From: Chitinophagaceae bacterium
Lineage (GTDB): Bacteria; Bacteroidota; Bacteroidia; Chitinophagales; Chitinophagaceae
Assembly (NCBI GenBank): GCA_016787065.1
Contig: JAEUVD010000019.1
Coordinates: 1-64,000, forward strand
Length of the DNA stretch: 64,000 bases
Direction of reading: 5' to 3'
The stretch's first letter is position 1. The number at the start of each line of letters is the position of its first letter. The notes below the pieces were generated by a model. That model was not told where the DNA came from and made no database searches. It was given only the letters and a program-made list of their open reading frames with translations. The position numbers and the translations under genes are program-made. Positions 57,501 through 64,000 of this stretch are shown here, piece by piece.

Positions 57501-57641
57501 CTTCTTCTCGATCCAGATATTATTGATGGTTTGAATGGTTATCTCAACACCGATTTAAATGGAGATGGATCGGTGGATGCCTTCGACTATCTGGTGGTAG
57601 AAACTAGTATCATTCAAGGTATTGGATCTATTACGCCATAA
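51576..57641 (+). CDS. Giant secreted adhesin: LamG, GEVED domains, P-domain-like, dockerin-like C terminus
   Basis: 2021 aa. A signal peptide ends near residue 35 (LLLCSSSNFLQAQ). A LamG/concanavalin-like domain covers about 37-190. Five GEVED-type domains have their IWVDxNxDGDF cores near 407, 638, 929, 1226 and 1694; four end in GE(F/Y)EDY, while the third is degenerate (GYGQFMD). Between them are Ig-like linkers with YTxTxTDxxGC. About 1390-1550 resembles a proprotein-convertase P domain (LGDFTGNLNGPWALHF). The last roughly 190 residues are the module shared with the proteins at 19890 and 32590: [27 protein letters not shown] and doubled loops GDINQDQAIDAYDYLLLD/DLNGDGSVDAFDYLVVE. Probably a cell-surface adhesin. 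A terminator follows. Confidence 0.9.
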   Translation: MNQRNTPLQNKFFQSLYRTFLILLLCSSSNFLQAQTGGALNFTNGDYVDLGGSQGNFGNGDFTIETWFKTSMADGTIMGKRSICNVSAFWNIRITNGKIRMEMMEAGGNNTVDISTPLSYNDNQWHHLAVVRNSVLVKILIDGYEVASTAEPITLLVNADALKLGQTACSNYVGLLDETRIWNIALSNCTIFSRKDYEYNVANTSLRFNAHYNQGIASGTNTTTTSLTNSAPTSTPGILIGFALSGTSSNWVSSDCPAQGESVPFVSVETKVSCGPYVWGGVTYTNSGNYLKTFIAGNGCDSVAQLVLTVNPILSVTTITNDAAVCAGSSSTLSVVSSNSPSYCTPTTTNTSAGNDYISQFSFAGISNTTGDGPGVYNYYNTQYGYVTAGGTNSMMMIFDATFQQGVAIWVDLNQDEDFDDSGEMVFSVAPSNFGPLANITIPSTARNGITRMRVACRRGAIPTTGQSCGGFDYGEFEDYNLVISGGVANPNYTASWSPSTYLSNTNSATVTASSMNSTTTYTITYTDAVGCSATATKTITVNPLPTAPIIVSESPKYCQGDTMTLSKSTSYCLPTVSGANVVGQHYISQFLFDGQIQSVSGEGPAIYNNYSNQTANVTAGSTYNFLIGHGGTASTGKAIWVDYNFDGDFSDAGEFVYSSGSSTSSISSNMTIPTSAYTGIARMRVAVSSGTQPTSSQSCVGFSLGEYEDYSLNISGGLNAYIWSPSALLSSYIGNMANIVGQYTNTTYTLTVTDANGCSNSGTKTIPYFAKPNVTINNIPSSICSGSQITLTASGAQTYAWTGGITNGVPFTFLTTNSYTVTGTDINGCVNTAVKSLTALPVPNAPTVISGDTICPGGTIQLSTPKPCTPYAVFGYSSYSSMNGLYLNSQGFGANPTVYNDYSNYELNLNANQSYPFDISQNAYANYYGIWFDKNQNGVFSFDEKLSGGLTGANNHTSGTITIPADAINGKCIIRVGVAFNNFDACLVDYASDPNSGYGQFMDITINVSNGLPAFTWTPSTYLNTTVGNKVTANAVLNPITYTVTSTALNGCTASSTIALTHYTNPTVVANASSNLVCPGTPVTLTGSGASQYAWSHGVQDGSPYTINATTTFTVTGTDIHGCTGSGTTTVNVYSNPGYSISLAPVCEGESSVISLNANYCTPTVTSNLPNRDYIDTFIFNGNAIQNYSGEVAGNYSYYSAQTANVIAGNSYSFTMGIGGSVANLRGIWVDYNQDGDFSDAGEFVWSSTATLNTVTGSFVIPSTAGNGVTRMRVLCASSIGGSLSNMWCSGVVFGEFEDYRLRISGGSQIITWSPANLLSDSVGTEVLNTPLTENTTFYATYTTNTGCSYTYSSYLYVLTKPVIAPISSNNSVCPNTSVDLQTNLIENSLFKTNLYSGLPIQYFTNTYSYMSVTGLPTSGMKLKRIIFNGCNLTSTAALYATLTGPNSDYLFLFYFDSPVELINATLVMDDSSPYINVFANSTQSYLSIHPSYNNLLYNYIYNLGDFTGNLNGPWALHFFSNSPSTTGQFQSFQMEFESFNNPNVTWTANIPIAQNGIANPTALNTPALISTAATYTVTATSNFGCTASGSLDIFADTPQPAITSSNGNTFCVENTATTLQIDTPNYCVPTHLNGSSQNDFYLSSFYLPDGVTSPWFITSFQTNYTHYAHLHQLSAGNNYTCTIGYNSANSYIHAWLDLNQDGDFFDANEYLGYQVGSSANATVNIPMTIPANANNGYVRMRVAATNNILNRPCGGAIYGEYEDYDLVISGGQANPTIAWSPTNNLNNALGSSVAVSNVMATTTYTATVTDDSGCSATATKTITVNPCGNATQTGVTLYLQGYYTPAGTMQAVLSNQGQPGSNSITDTIQVELRDPLNTTQVVVSEKAVLSTNGNTLVSFAPIPKGYYYIVVKHRNSIETWSAAPILITNTTQYNFTTQASKAYGDNQVEVAPGKWALFTGDINQDQAIDAYDYLLLDPDIIDGLNGYLNTDLNGDGSVDAFDYLVVETSIIQGIGSITP

Positions 57642-57698
57642 AATAATCTATTCTTTTATTGGTGTATATGACGCACACCAATAACAATGTGAAAAGAG

Positions 57699-57734
57699 AC
57701 CGTCTCGAACGTAAAATTTCGAGACGGTTTTTTT
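57699..57734 (+). terminator. Rho-independent terminator after the adhesin
   Basis: ACCGTCTCGAA (57699-57709) and TTCGAGACGGT (57718-57728) form a perfect 11-bp stem with an 8-nt loop, followed by a T-run to 57734. A second hairpin, ATTGGTGT/ACACCAAT (57658-57665 and 57675-57682), lies just before it, without a T-run. Confidence 0.92.
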
Positions 57735-57887
57735 GTGTTCCCCAACTGAAACCAAAAAATCTAATACATTAATTCGGTTGGTGAAGAAGCACACCGATAA
57801 GATGATGAAAAAATAAATGATACGCATGCGAACTGCTTCGCGATTTCTCACGCTAGTAAAGTGTAATGATTGCTTCAACCATACTTC

Positions 57888-59840
57888 TCAACGTACAATC
57901 ACGAAACTACCTTTCTTCAATTCTCTTTTTCCTTCCGTATTTTCTACATGTGCCATCCAATAATACGAATCCATGGCGAGTGGTTTCCCTAAGAAATCGC
58001 CTTGCCAACGAAAATAAATATCTGGTGTGCGATACACTAATTGCCCCCAACGATTGTACACTTGAAAATCGGTTAAGGTATAACCCGACGATTTACATAT
58101 AAGATTATCATTCAAACCATCGCCATTCGGCGTGAAGGCTTCGGGCACCCAGAAGTAAGCACTATTTGTAACGGTAACAAGTACCGTATCCGAACCGAAG
58201 CATCCATTACCATCGAAGCCAGAAACTATATAATGCGTGAGTCCTGTTTGTTCGGTACTTGGATTTATAGCAAATGATGAAGATCCGAGTTGAAACCAAT
58301 TTACACCTACGTAGCTCCACGCATACGCATTACCACCTTGGGCATACACCGTTATCTGACTATGTTGAGGCACTAAGGTATCGCCATAAGCACTGATACC
58401 CGGCAATAGTAACTCTAAGTATTTCTCCTGTGTAGCATAACATCCTTTACTATTAAATACTACTTCACGAACAAGCGCCGGACCACTTTGGGTAAAATTA
58501 AAGGAAGAAATTAATCCTTTACTAAAGCTCGTTTCAAGCGCATTACTTACATACCAAAATGCTTGCACTATACTATCTTGTGCGCTACTCGATTGATCCA
58601 TCAAATTAACTACGCTTCCTGCACATAACAGCGAGTCGGAAATAAATTGGGCGGTTATAGTATCATCACTAACATAAATGATTTCGGAACTGGTATCGCG
58701 GCATCCATTTTGTTCTGCTATCAATTGAACGGTGTAATAACCTGATGCCGGGTACTGATAAAGAGGTGCCGCTTGTGTGGATGTATCAGTTGTAGTATTG
58801 GGCACACCAAAATCCCAGAAATAATTTGCAGTGCCTACGGAGTTATTTTGAAATTGCACGGTGCGTGATGCATTGCAGACAGCCAAACATTGATTGTGAT
58901 TGGAGAAACTCACCACTTGCGTATCGCATTGTATTTGGGCATTGAAACGTATATCACAATCATTCACCTTATACAAATAAGCTCTACGGGTAGTGTTAAT
59001 TAAACTACCTAAACGCCATTCATGACAACAAATAGTTACCAAGAAATTGCCAACTTGTATCGGATTGATAGTTAATAACCCCGTAAAAGGATGTATAGAA
59101 ACCTGTTGCATTGGTTTATTCGTTGTATAGGGTGGTGAAAGTGCAACCGTATCCCATAGTGGTTCTTGCGTTATGGATGGTTTTGGATCCGTTATGCTTC
59201 CTCCGGCAGGTAGTGTACAAATTTCGTAGGTTAGACTATCGCCATCGGCATCCACCGCCCCGTGATCAAGCGAAATTTTATCATGAATGCAGAGATAATT
59301 TCCAAGTACCGGTTTAAAAATTGCAGCACTATTTTGAATGGAAGGTGGTACAGTAATGGTGAATGTAACCCCTTTGGTCTCTGGGTCAACAACATTGTTT
59401 ATGCCTTCACTAAAGCAGCATCGTTGATTATAAATTTTATAAGGTAGGTTGGAAGGAGGCAAAATTTTCGTCAACTTAAATTCGATCTTACTGATGCAAC
59501 TGTTTGGCGTAGTGCCCATAGAACATGTACCACTGAAAGGGATTAAACTAATAGATGAAGATGCCACTGAATCTATGGAAAACAACGTGTTGCCATTGAA
59601 TATACTAATATAGGCTGGATCATCTGCAGCTAACGACTGCGGATTGCCTCCACCAAGGTAGGTTGGCAAACAATCACGATAATAAATGAGAGTGATTAGA
59701 TATTCGTTGGTTACCTGATTCGTTTTTTCATAATAAAGCTCGCCAATAACTAAATGCGTACTGTTCACATTATTTCCAAACGAAATGAATGATAAAACTA
59801 GAAAAGTTAATTGAAGATGTTTCCAGAATGAATGCTTCAT
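57888..59840 (-). CDS. Secreted protein with PKD-like domain and T9SS type B (gliding) C-terminal signal
   Basis: 650 aa from the ATG at 59840 (MKHSFWKHLQLTFLVLSFISF), chosen because it starts a signal peptide; the frame is open for 34 more codons upstream. The N-terminal half (STHLVIGELYYE onward) resembles a common beta-rich region in Bacteroidota surface proteins and is not otherwise identified. A PKD-like domain lies at about 345-410 (FWDFG...YYTVQLIAEQNGC). The last roughly 85 residues are the type B sorting domain: PEAFTPNGDGLND, VYNRWGQLVY, W-x-G-D, and a terminal KKGSFVIVR. The protein is thus exported by T9SS and probably attached or part of the gliding apparatus or cell surface. Confidence 0.9.
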   Translation of the reverse strand: MKHSFWKHLQLTFLVLSFISFGNNVNSTHLVIGELYYEKTNQVTNEYLITLIYYRDCLPTYLGGGNPQSLAADDPAYISIFNGNTLFSIDSVASSSISLIPFSGTCSMGTTPNSCISKIEFKLTKILPPSNLPYKIYNQRCCFSEGINNVVDPETKGVTFTITVPPSIQNSAAIFKPVLGNYLCIHDKISLDHGAVDADGDSLTYEICTLPAGGSITDPKPSITQEPLWDTVALSPPYTTNKPMQQVSIHPFTGLLTINPIQVGNFLVTICCHEWRLGSLINTTRRAYLYKVNDCDIRFNAQIQCDTQVVSFSNHNQCLAVCNASRTVQFQNNSVGTANYFWDFGVPNTTTDTSTQAAPLYQYPASGYYTVQLIAEQNGCRDTSSEIIYVSDDTITAQFISDSLLCAGSVVNLMDQSSSAQDSIVQAFWYVSNALETSFSKGLISSFNFTQSGPALVREVVFNSKGCYATQEKYLELLLPGISAYGDTLVPQHSQITVYAQGGNAYAWSYVGVNWFQLGSSSFAINPSTEQTGLTHYIVSGFDGNGCFGSDTVLVTVTNSAYFWVPEAFTPNGDGLNDNLICKSSGYTLTDFQVYNRWGQLVYRTPDIYFRWQGDFLGKPLAMDSYYWMAHVENTEGKRELKKGSFVIVR

Positions 59841-60204
59841 AATGTTGTTTACTAAGTTTAATAATGGTACGACAGCACTACCCTTTCGTTTCTCTTGGCG
59901 CGTTGGGCATAAATACCAGCCACGAGACAATAAACGATTCAACTTTAAATTTATTTTATCTGCGTTCGAATTTTTTGGAGCACTTCTGTCCTTATAACTG
60001 AACGCAGTATGTATACTATCTGGCTGAAGAGTTTATCAAATCGGCATGTTTAAGTAATTGATTTAAGCAAAATGTGCTATGTAGTTTGATATGAAATGTA
60101 AGATAATCCAACAGCGATTGGTAGAAGATGCAACGTATTCAGAACTAATGCCCTTACGTTTTCATTTGTTCCGTTATTCGAGGCATGTTGCCGCGCATCG
60201 CTAA

Positions 60205-60324
60205 TTATCGTTCAATCGATAAAAATTTAGTTGCCATTTTATTACCGGCTTTAATCTGAAGCAAATAAGAACCGGGCTGAATTTAAACAACTAGTAACAT
60301 TGAAAAGAGCAAAACACGCTTCAT
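60205..60324 (-). pseudogene. Remnant of a T9SS cargo gene reduced to signal peptide plus sorting tail
   Basis: On the minus strand ATG at 60324 begins MKRVLLFSMLLVV, the start of a signal peptide, then TAA at 60285-60283. The very next codon, in the same frame, opens IQPGSYLLQIKAGNK and continues MATKFLSIER to TAA at 60207-60205, which is the end of a type A T9SS sorting domain (PGxYLLxI...KFLxxx). The two ends of a cargo gene are therefore joined with everything between lost. The remaining 59841-60385 holds nothing else I can support. Confidence 0.7.
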
Positions 60325-60385
60325 ACAAAATTTTTGACAAAGGTATGCTCTGCTCCTGTGTACTTTTAAAACAAAACTAAACAAC

Positions 60386-61090
60386 TTACTTCTTTATTGT
60401 TGTTTTACCTGAAGAACGTGAAATTGTATTCTTTCCTGCAAAGTTCACCCCGAGGCCAAAAATCGCTTGCAAGGCAATATTATTCAAATGTGCTTTGCCA
60501 TCTACAATAGGAACATTGCCCTTAGCAAAGGTGGCTTTGAGTTCGGTGTTTAAGAACATTCTATTCTTTAAAAAAAGAAACTGGTGCGCAAGTGCTGTAT
60601 TCCAAACAATACCTCGTAATCGGTATCCTTTTATATCAAAACCCGGCCCTTCCGGATAGGATTTATTTCGTATGGTATTTTCAGGATGCATGAGTACACT
60701 TCCTAGTCCGTTTCTAAAAATAAAAAACCGAAACCTGCGACCATAATTCAAGGTGAGAATATTAAAACCGTGTGATATACCGAAACGTTGAATATCCGGA
60801 TGGTCGGTATCGAGATAAAGTTTATGATGAATTGCTTCAAACTCGAAACTATGTTTATTGCAATACTTAGTAAAGCGCCAATCCCAATAGTATGGACTAA
60901 TAAAAGGTTCACTATAAAATTGGGCACGGCGAATTTTAATATCCGGATAACCGCTTTGTTTTATAGTAAGCGGTAAAGGAATATTATATGCGGTACCACC
61001 ATGTAATTCGAATGACCAATAGCGTTGTGCTAGCACATTCGTGGTACTGAGAAGTAGAAAAAACAAACACGACAACAAGCTGCTCTTCAT
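60386..61090 (-). CDS. Predicted outer-membrane protein of unknown function
   Basis: 234 aa from the ATG at 61090 (MKSSLLSCLFFLLLSTTNVLAQ signal peptide, noted in part); a longer frame start at 61108 adds six residues. The mature part alternates hydrophobic and polar residues with many aromatics (YWSFELHGGTAYNIPLPL, HSFEFEAIHHKLYLD, FNILTLNYGRRFRFFIF) and repeated glycine turns, which suggests an eight- to ten-stranded outer-membrane barrel. There is a basic tail (SRSSGKTTIKK), odd for a barrel, which usually ends in an aromatic residue. I recognise no named family. It is flanked by the pseudogene and an Ig-repeat protein on the same strand, more than 300 nt from the latter. Confidence 0.7.
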   Translation of the reverse strand: MKSSLLSCLFFLLLSTTNVLAQRYWSFELHGGTAYNIPLPLTIKQSGYPDIKIRRAQFYSEPFISPYYWDWRFTKYCNKHSFEFEAIHHKLYLDTDHPDIQRFGISHGFNILTLNYGRRFRFFIFRNGLGSVLMHPENTIRNKSYPEGPGFDIKGYRLRGIVWNTALAHQFLFLKNRMFLNTELKATFAKGNVPIVDGKAHLNNIALQAIFGLGVNFAGKNTISRSSGKTTIKK

Positions 61091-61408
61091 ACCAACAAAA
61101 ATAAGCATCGGATGAAAAAACTATTTGAAAAAATTTGTATTGGAATGAATTGTACGTTCCTATTTTGCACAATCGTTTTCCTAAAAAGCACCTTCATTAA
61201 AATATGCTTAGAAGAGAAAATCGCAATGTAGATTTATTAATAAATATGACGTTAGAGAAATTAAAAAAACTGTAGATAAGATATAACCTTCGTTTATCGC
61301 ACAAACGAAGTTTCAGCAATTGGCAATTTATTTTTCTCCCTTGTTATGCAACTTAATGTTAGAACACTTTATTAAGCAAAAGATCTATCAATTATCACCG
61401 CGAATTAG
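61091..61408. other. Intergenic region
   Basis: In this 318-bp stretch the only structure I see is an imperfectly useful hairpin, CTTCGTTT/AAACGAAG (61288-61295 and 61303-61310), with no T-run on the minus strand. It is about 100 nt beyond the stop of the Ig-repeat gene and could be a weak terminator for it. Confidence 0.4.
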
Positions 61409-64000
61409 CTAGTTAACCACTAAACGGTAAAGGAACTCTTGTTTATCTACTTGCAATTTAACCAAATAAATTCCGGGTGATACATTTTGAGGGATAGGAA
61501 CTGCAATATCAAATGTTGAAGTTGAAAGTTCATATCTAGATTGCATAACTACTTGACCTATGGAGGAAATTAGATTACACGTAAGCGTTACATGATTTGT
61601 TGTTCGCAATTTTCCTTTTAAGTTAACAACCTTACTCGCAGGATTCGGATATAGCGTAGGCAACTCATACCAAGCAAGTACATCGTTTACCCCGACCGAA
61701 ACGTTCATTAATAAATTATTACTTGAAGCAACAGGGGAGGTGACACAAGTGTCGCTGCTCGTTACAACACATTGTACAAGATCTGTATTCATCAAAGTTG
61801 AACTTGTATAAGTTGAACTATTCGTTCCTACATTCACTGAATTTATTTTCCATTGATAACTTGGTGTAGAGCCGGCATTACTTGCCGTTGCCGTAAAAGT
61901 TACCAACTGCCCCGAAGTAATTGATGTACCCGGATTTGCTGTTATAGAAACGGAAGGCGTGGTATTCGAAATCACGTTAACTAGTATATCATTACTATTA
62001 ATATTATTTGCACTCACACAATTTGCGTTACTATTTAATGTACAAGAAATTATATCACCATTTGCTAAAGTTGTGCTTGTATAGGATGGCATATTACTAC
62101 CTACAACTATTCCATTCTTTTTCCATGAATATACAGGTGTGGAACCGCCATTTGTTATTGAAGCATTGAATGTTACATTCGCACCTTCACAAAACGAATT
62201 ACCCGGTGAAGCGCTTATAGCAATAGTTGGTGTAACAATAGGATTAACTGTTAAGGCAATCGTATTACTCGAAACATTAACGATAGTTGCACAAGATGCC
62301 GAACTAGTTAAGATACATTGAATCAGATCCCCATTTACAAAACCAACATCACTATATACATTAGAATTAGAACCAACATTCACTCCATTTTTAGTCCATT
62401 GAAAAATTGGCGAAGAGCCGCCATTAACAGCATTGGCTGTGAATACAACTGTATCTCCACTGCATATAACGGAACCTTGCGGATTTGAAATAGTTATACT
62501 TGGAGTTACGTTTCCAACCATAGTCATACTAATCGTATTACTTGTATCGGTTGTTGTAGATGCACACTGTGGTGTTGTATTAATTACTAATTTAATTTCA
62601 TCGCCATTCGCCAAGGTGGAAGATGAATAAGAAGAAGATGTTGAAACCGTTATACCATTCTTTTTCCAAGAATATGAAATAGTAGAACCGGCATTGGTTA
62701 CCAATGAAGAAAAAATAGCCGTACTGCCGATACATAACGTATCGGACGGATTTACTGAAATAGTAACATCCGGTGTAAGGATCGGATTTACTACCATTGA
62801 TAAAATATTGCTCGTATCGGAGGTTGAAGTAACACAACCAACACTACTTACTAATACACAGCTCACCTGATCCGAATTTTGCAACCCACCATTAGTATAG
62901 GTATTTGAATTTGTGCCAACAAGCGATCCATTTAAATACCACTGAAACTGTGGTGTACTTCCTCCATTGGTAGCAAATGCCGTAAAAGTAACCCCGGTAC
63001 CAGCGCAAATAGTAGTACCCGGATTGGCTGAAATGGTAACATTAGGAGTAACGGGCGAGCTAACCGTCATGGTAATCGTGTTACTCTGTACCACTGCCGA
63101 ATTTATGCAATTCTCATTACTTGTAAGTTGACATGTAATTGTATTACCATTACCAAGAGAGTTACTGATATAAATAGGACTATCGGTTCCAACATTAACG
63201 CCATTTTTCTTCCATTGGTAGTGAGGATCCGATCCACCATTAAGAATCAGTGCAGTAAATGTATCCGTTGCTCCTACACAAATAGAATTTCCTAAGGAAG
63301 AAGAAATGGTTATCGATGCATTCAATAAAGGATTAACCGTTATAGTTTCTGAATTGCTTGTAACCACACCAGGAAGCGCACAAGTGGAGTTGCTTAATAC
63401 AGTGCAATAAATAATTGAATTCGTTGTTAATCCACTAAAAAGAGCATACGGGCTATTAAGATTTTGTGATACTCCATTAATGAACCAATCATAACTAGGA
63501 GCTGCTCCTCCATTGGTGAGTGATGTTGAAAATGTAACCGTATCGTTTGCACAGAGTGTATTTGTTGTTGGTGAAATAGTTAACACCGGTGCGAAAGCAA
63601 TACCAACAGATAACGACACGATAGATGAATAAACACTTCCTATGTTGTTTGAAATTTTACAACGGTACAGATATCCGTTCATACTTGTAGTACAATTAGT
63701 AAGTTGCAAGGTATTGGTATTTGTACCTGAATAATTTAACGACGCAATTAAGGCTATCCATCCGCTACCGTCATTCACTTCCCATTGAAATGAATTCGTT
63801 GCCGAAGCGTTTACAACCATTTGTGCATTATCATTGGAACAAACCATAACATCAACAGGCTGACCTAATATGATGGGCATCTGAGCGTTCTCGCCAATAT
63901 TATATTCACCTTCCAAATGATTCAAGTCAAGAACAGTACTGAGGGTGTACAACGAAGGATTAAAGGATAAATAATTTGTCCAATTCCCCCCTTGCCTTTT
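61409..64000 (-). CDS. Ig-like repeat surface protein with T9SS type A signal (5' end outside window)
   Basis: The reading frame is open to the window edge, so the start is missing; 863 codons plus the stop are visible. After a first Ig-like domain (PVDVMVCSNDNAQMVV) come seven related repeats of about 85 residues, each beginning like PNVTISANPG, with a cysteine, VTFTA, GGSTPxYxWKKNG, VGxNSxxYTSxxLxNGD and a second cysteine; the seventh lacks the first cysteine (TSITSG). The C-terminal domain (YELPTLYPNPASKVVNL to LYRLVVN) is a type A T9SS sorting signal. Probably a long adhesin or cell-surface stalk protein. The repetitive units could change in number by recombination. Confidence 0.9.
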   Translation of the reverse strand, partial: KRQGGNWTNYLSFNPSLYTLSTVLDLNHLEGEYNIGENAQMPIILGQPVDVMVCSNDNAQMVVNASATNSFQWEVNDGSGWIALIASLNYSGTNTNTLQLTNCTTSMNGYLYRCKISNNIGSVYSSIVSLSVGIAFAPVLTISPTTNTLCANDTVTFSTSLTNGGAAPSYDWFINGVSQNLNSPYALFSGLTTNSIIYCTVLSNSTCALPGVVTSNSETITVNPLLNASITISSSLGNSICVGATDTFTALILNGGSDPHYQWKKNGVNVGTDSPIYISNSLGNGNTITCQLTSNENCINSAVVQSNTITMTVSSPVTPNVTISANPGTTICAGTGVTFTAFATNGGSTPQFQWYLNGSLVGTNSNTYTNGGLQNSDQVSCVLVSSVGCVTSTSDTSNILSMVVNPILTPDVTISVNPSDTLCIGSTAIFSSLVTNAGSTISYSWKKNGITVSTSSSYSSSTLANGDEIKLVINTTPQCASTTTDTSNTISMTMVGNVTPSITISNPQGSVICSGDTVVFTANAVNGGSSPIFQWTKNGVNVGSNSNVYSDVGFVNGDLIQCILTSSASCATIVNVSSNTIALTVNPIVTPTIAISASPGNSFCEGANVTFNASITNGGSTPVYSWKKNGIVVGSNMPSYTSTTLANGDIISCTLNSNANCVSANNINSNDILVNVISNTTPSVSITANPGTSITSGQLVTFTATASNAGSTPSYQWKINSVNVGTNSSTYTSSTLMNTDLVQCVVTSSDTCVTSPVASSNNLLMNVSVGVNDVLAWYELPTLYPNPASKVVNLKGKLRTTNHVTLTCNLISSIGQVVMQSRYELSTSTFDIAVPIPQNVSPGIYLVKLQVDKQEFLYRLVVN

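Noticed and set aside
61288..61310. Terminator for the Ig-repeat gene
   Set aside because: The 8-bp stem has no T-run on the relevant strand and lies about 100 nt past the stop, so it is noted only as a weak hairpin.

Overview
The window looks like a chromosomal segment of a low-GC member of the Bacteroidota. The evidence is a PorV-like outer-membrane protein, a SusC-style TonB-dependent receptor with an N-terminal carboxypeptidase-D-like domain, type IX secretion (T9SS) C-terminal signals of both type A and type B, TPR-containing NarL-family sensor kinases, and promoters of the Bacteroidota form TTTG-N20-TAnnTTTG. I cannot name the species. No tRNA, rRNA, CRISPR array or transposase gene was seen.

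Layout. 1-2880: the end of a histidine kinase with its OmpR-type regulator, convergent with greA and a HIT protein, then a PorV-like protein. 2913-10748: a 1338-aa secreted protein and a TonB-dependent receptor, forming one minus-strand operon with the PorV-like gene. 10899-19767: mostly housekeeping genes (RNase Y, an MBL hydrolase, a HI0933-type flavoprotein, a GT2 glycosyltransferase, an LptF/G-type permease, a glutaryl-CoA-dehydrogenase-like enzyme, a UbiA-like membrane protein), with a block of seven hairpin-like repeats at 16859-17658. 19890-36894: an exported-protein and signalling cluster with two NarL-type two-component systems and four large or medium secreted proteins (RCC1/LamG, beta/gamma-crystallin, beta-helix, NHL). 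37100-39131: an AraC/DJ-1 regulator divergent from a DinB-like and an SRPBCC gene. 39664-50553: a defence island. 51416-64000: a small membrane peptide, a 2021-aa GEVED/LamG adhesin, a type B gliding-type protein, a T9SS cargo remnant, a small outer-membrane protein and an Ig-repeat protein that runs off the window.

The defence island is the most interesting part. A good promoter at 39664 lies downstream of four 21-bp palindromic repeats. It reads into hsdR, a GxxExxY nuclease-like gene, a fused hsdM-hsdS gene, a NACHT-type NTPase with pentapeptide-like repeats and a C-terminal winged-helix-like end, and, two bases later, a stand-alone RelA/SpoT-like nucleotidyltransferase. My reading is that the last two form a sensor-effector pair attached to a type I restriction-modification system: the NACHT protein senses infection and the RSH-like enzyme stops growth. 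The RSH protein keeps the ATP-side residues but lacks a recognisable YxSxH acceptor loop. A 107-bp tandem amplification between hsdR and the GxxExxY gene has produced three truncated copies of that gene's start.

The signalling cluster also holds a coherent regulatory picture. Three near-identical 7-4-7 palindromes lie in front of the response regulator at 29011, the crystallin-domain protein at 29746 and the beta-helix/NHL operon at 31516, each exactly 22 nt upstream of a candidate -7 element. A different palindrome of the same geometry (ATCCCCT-N4-AGGGGAT) sits between the RCC1 protein and the other kinase. Three giant secreted proteins share one C-terminal module ending in a doubled dockerin-like calcium-loop motif instead of an obvious T9SS type A or B signal.
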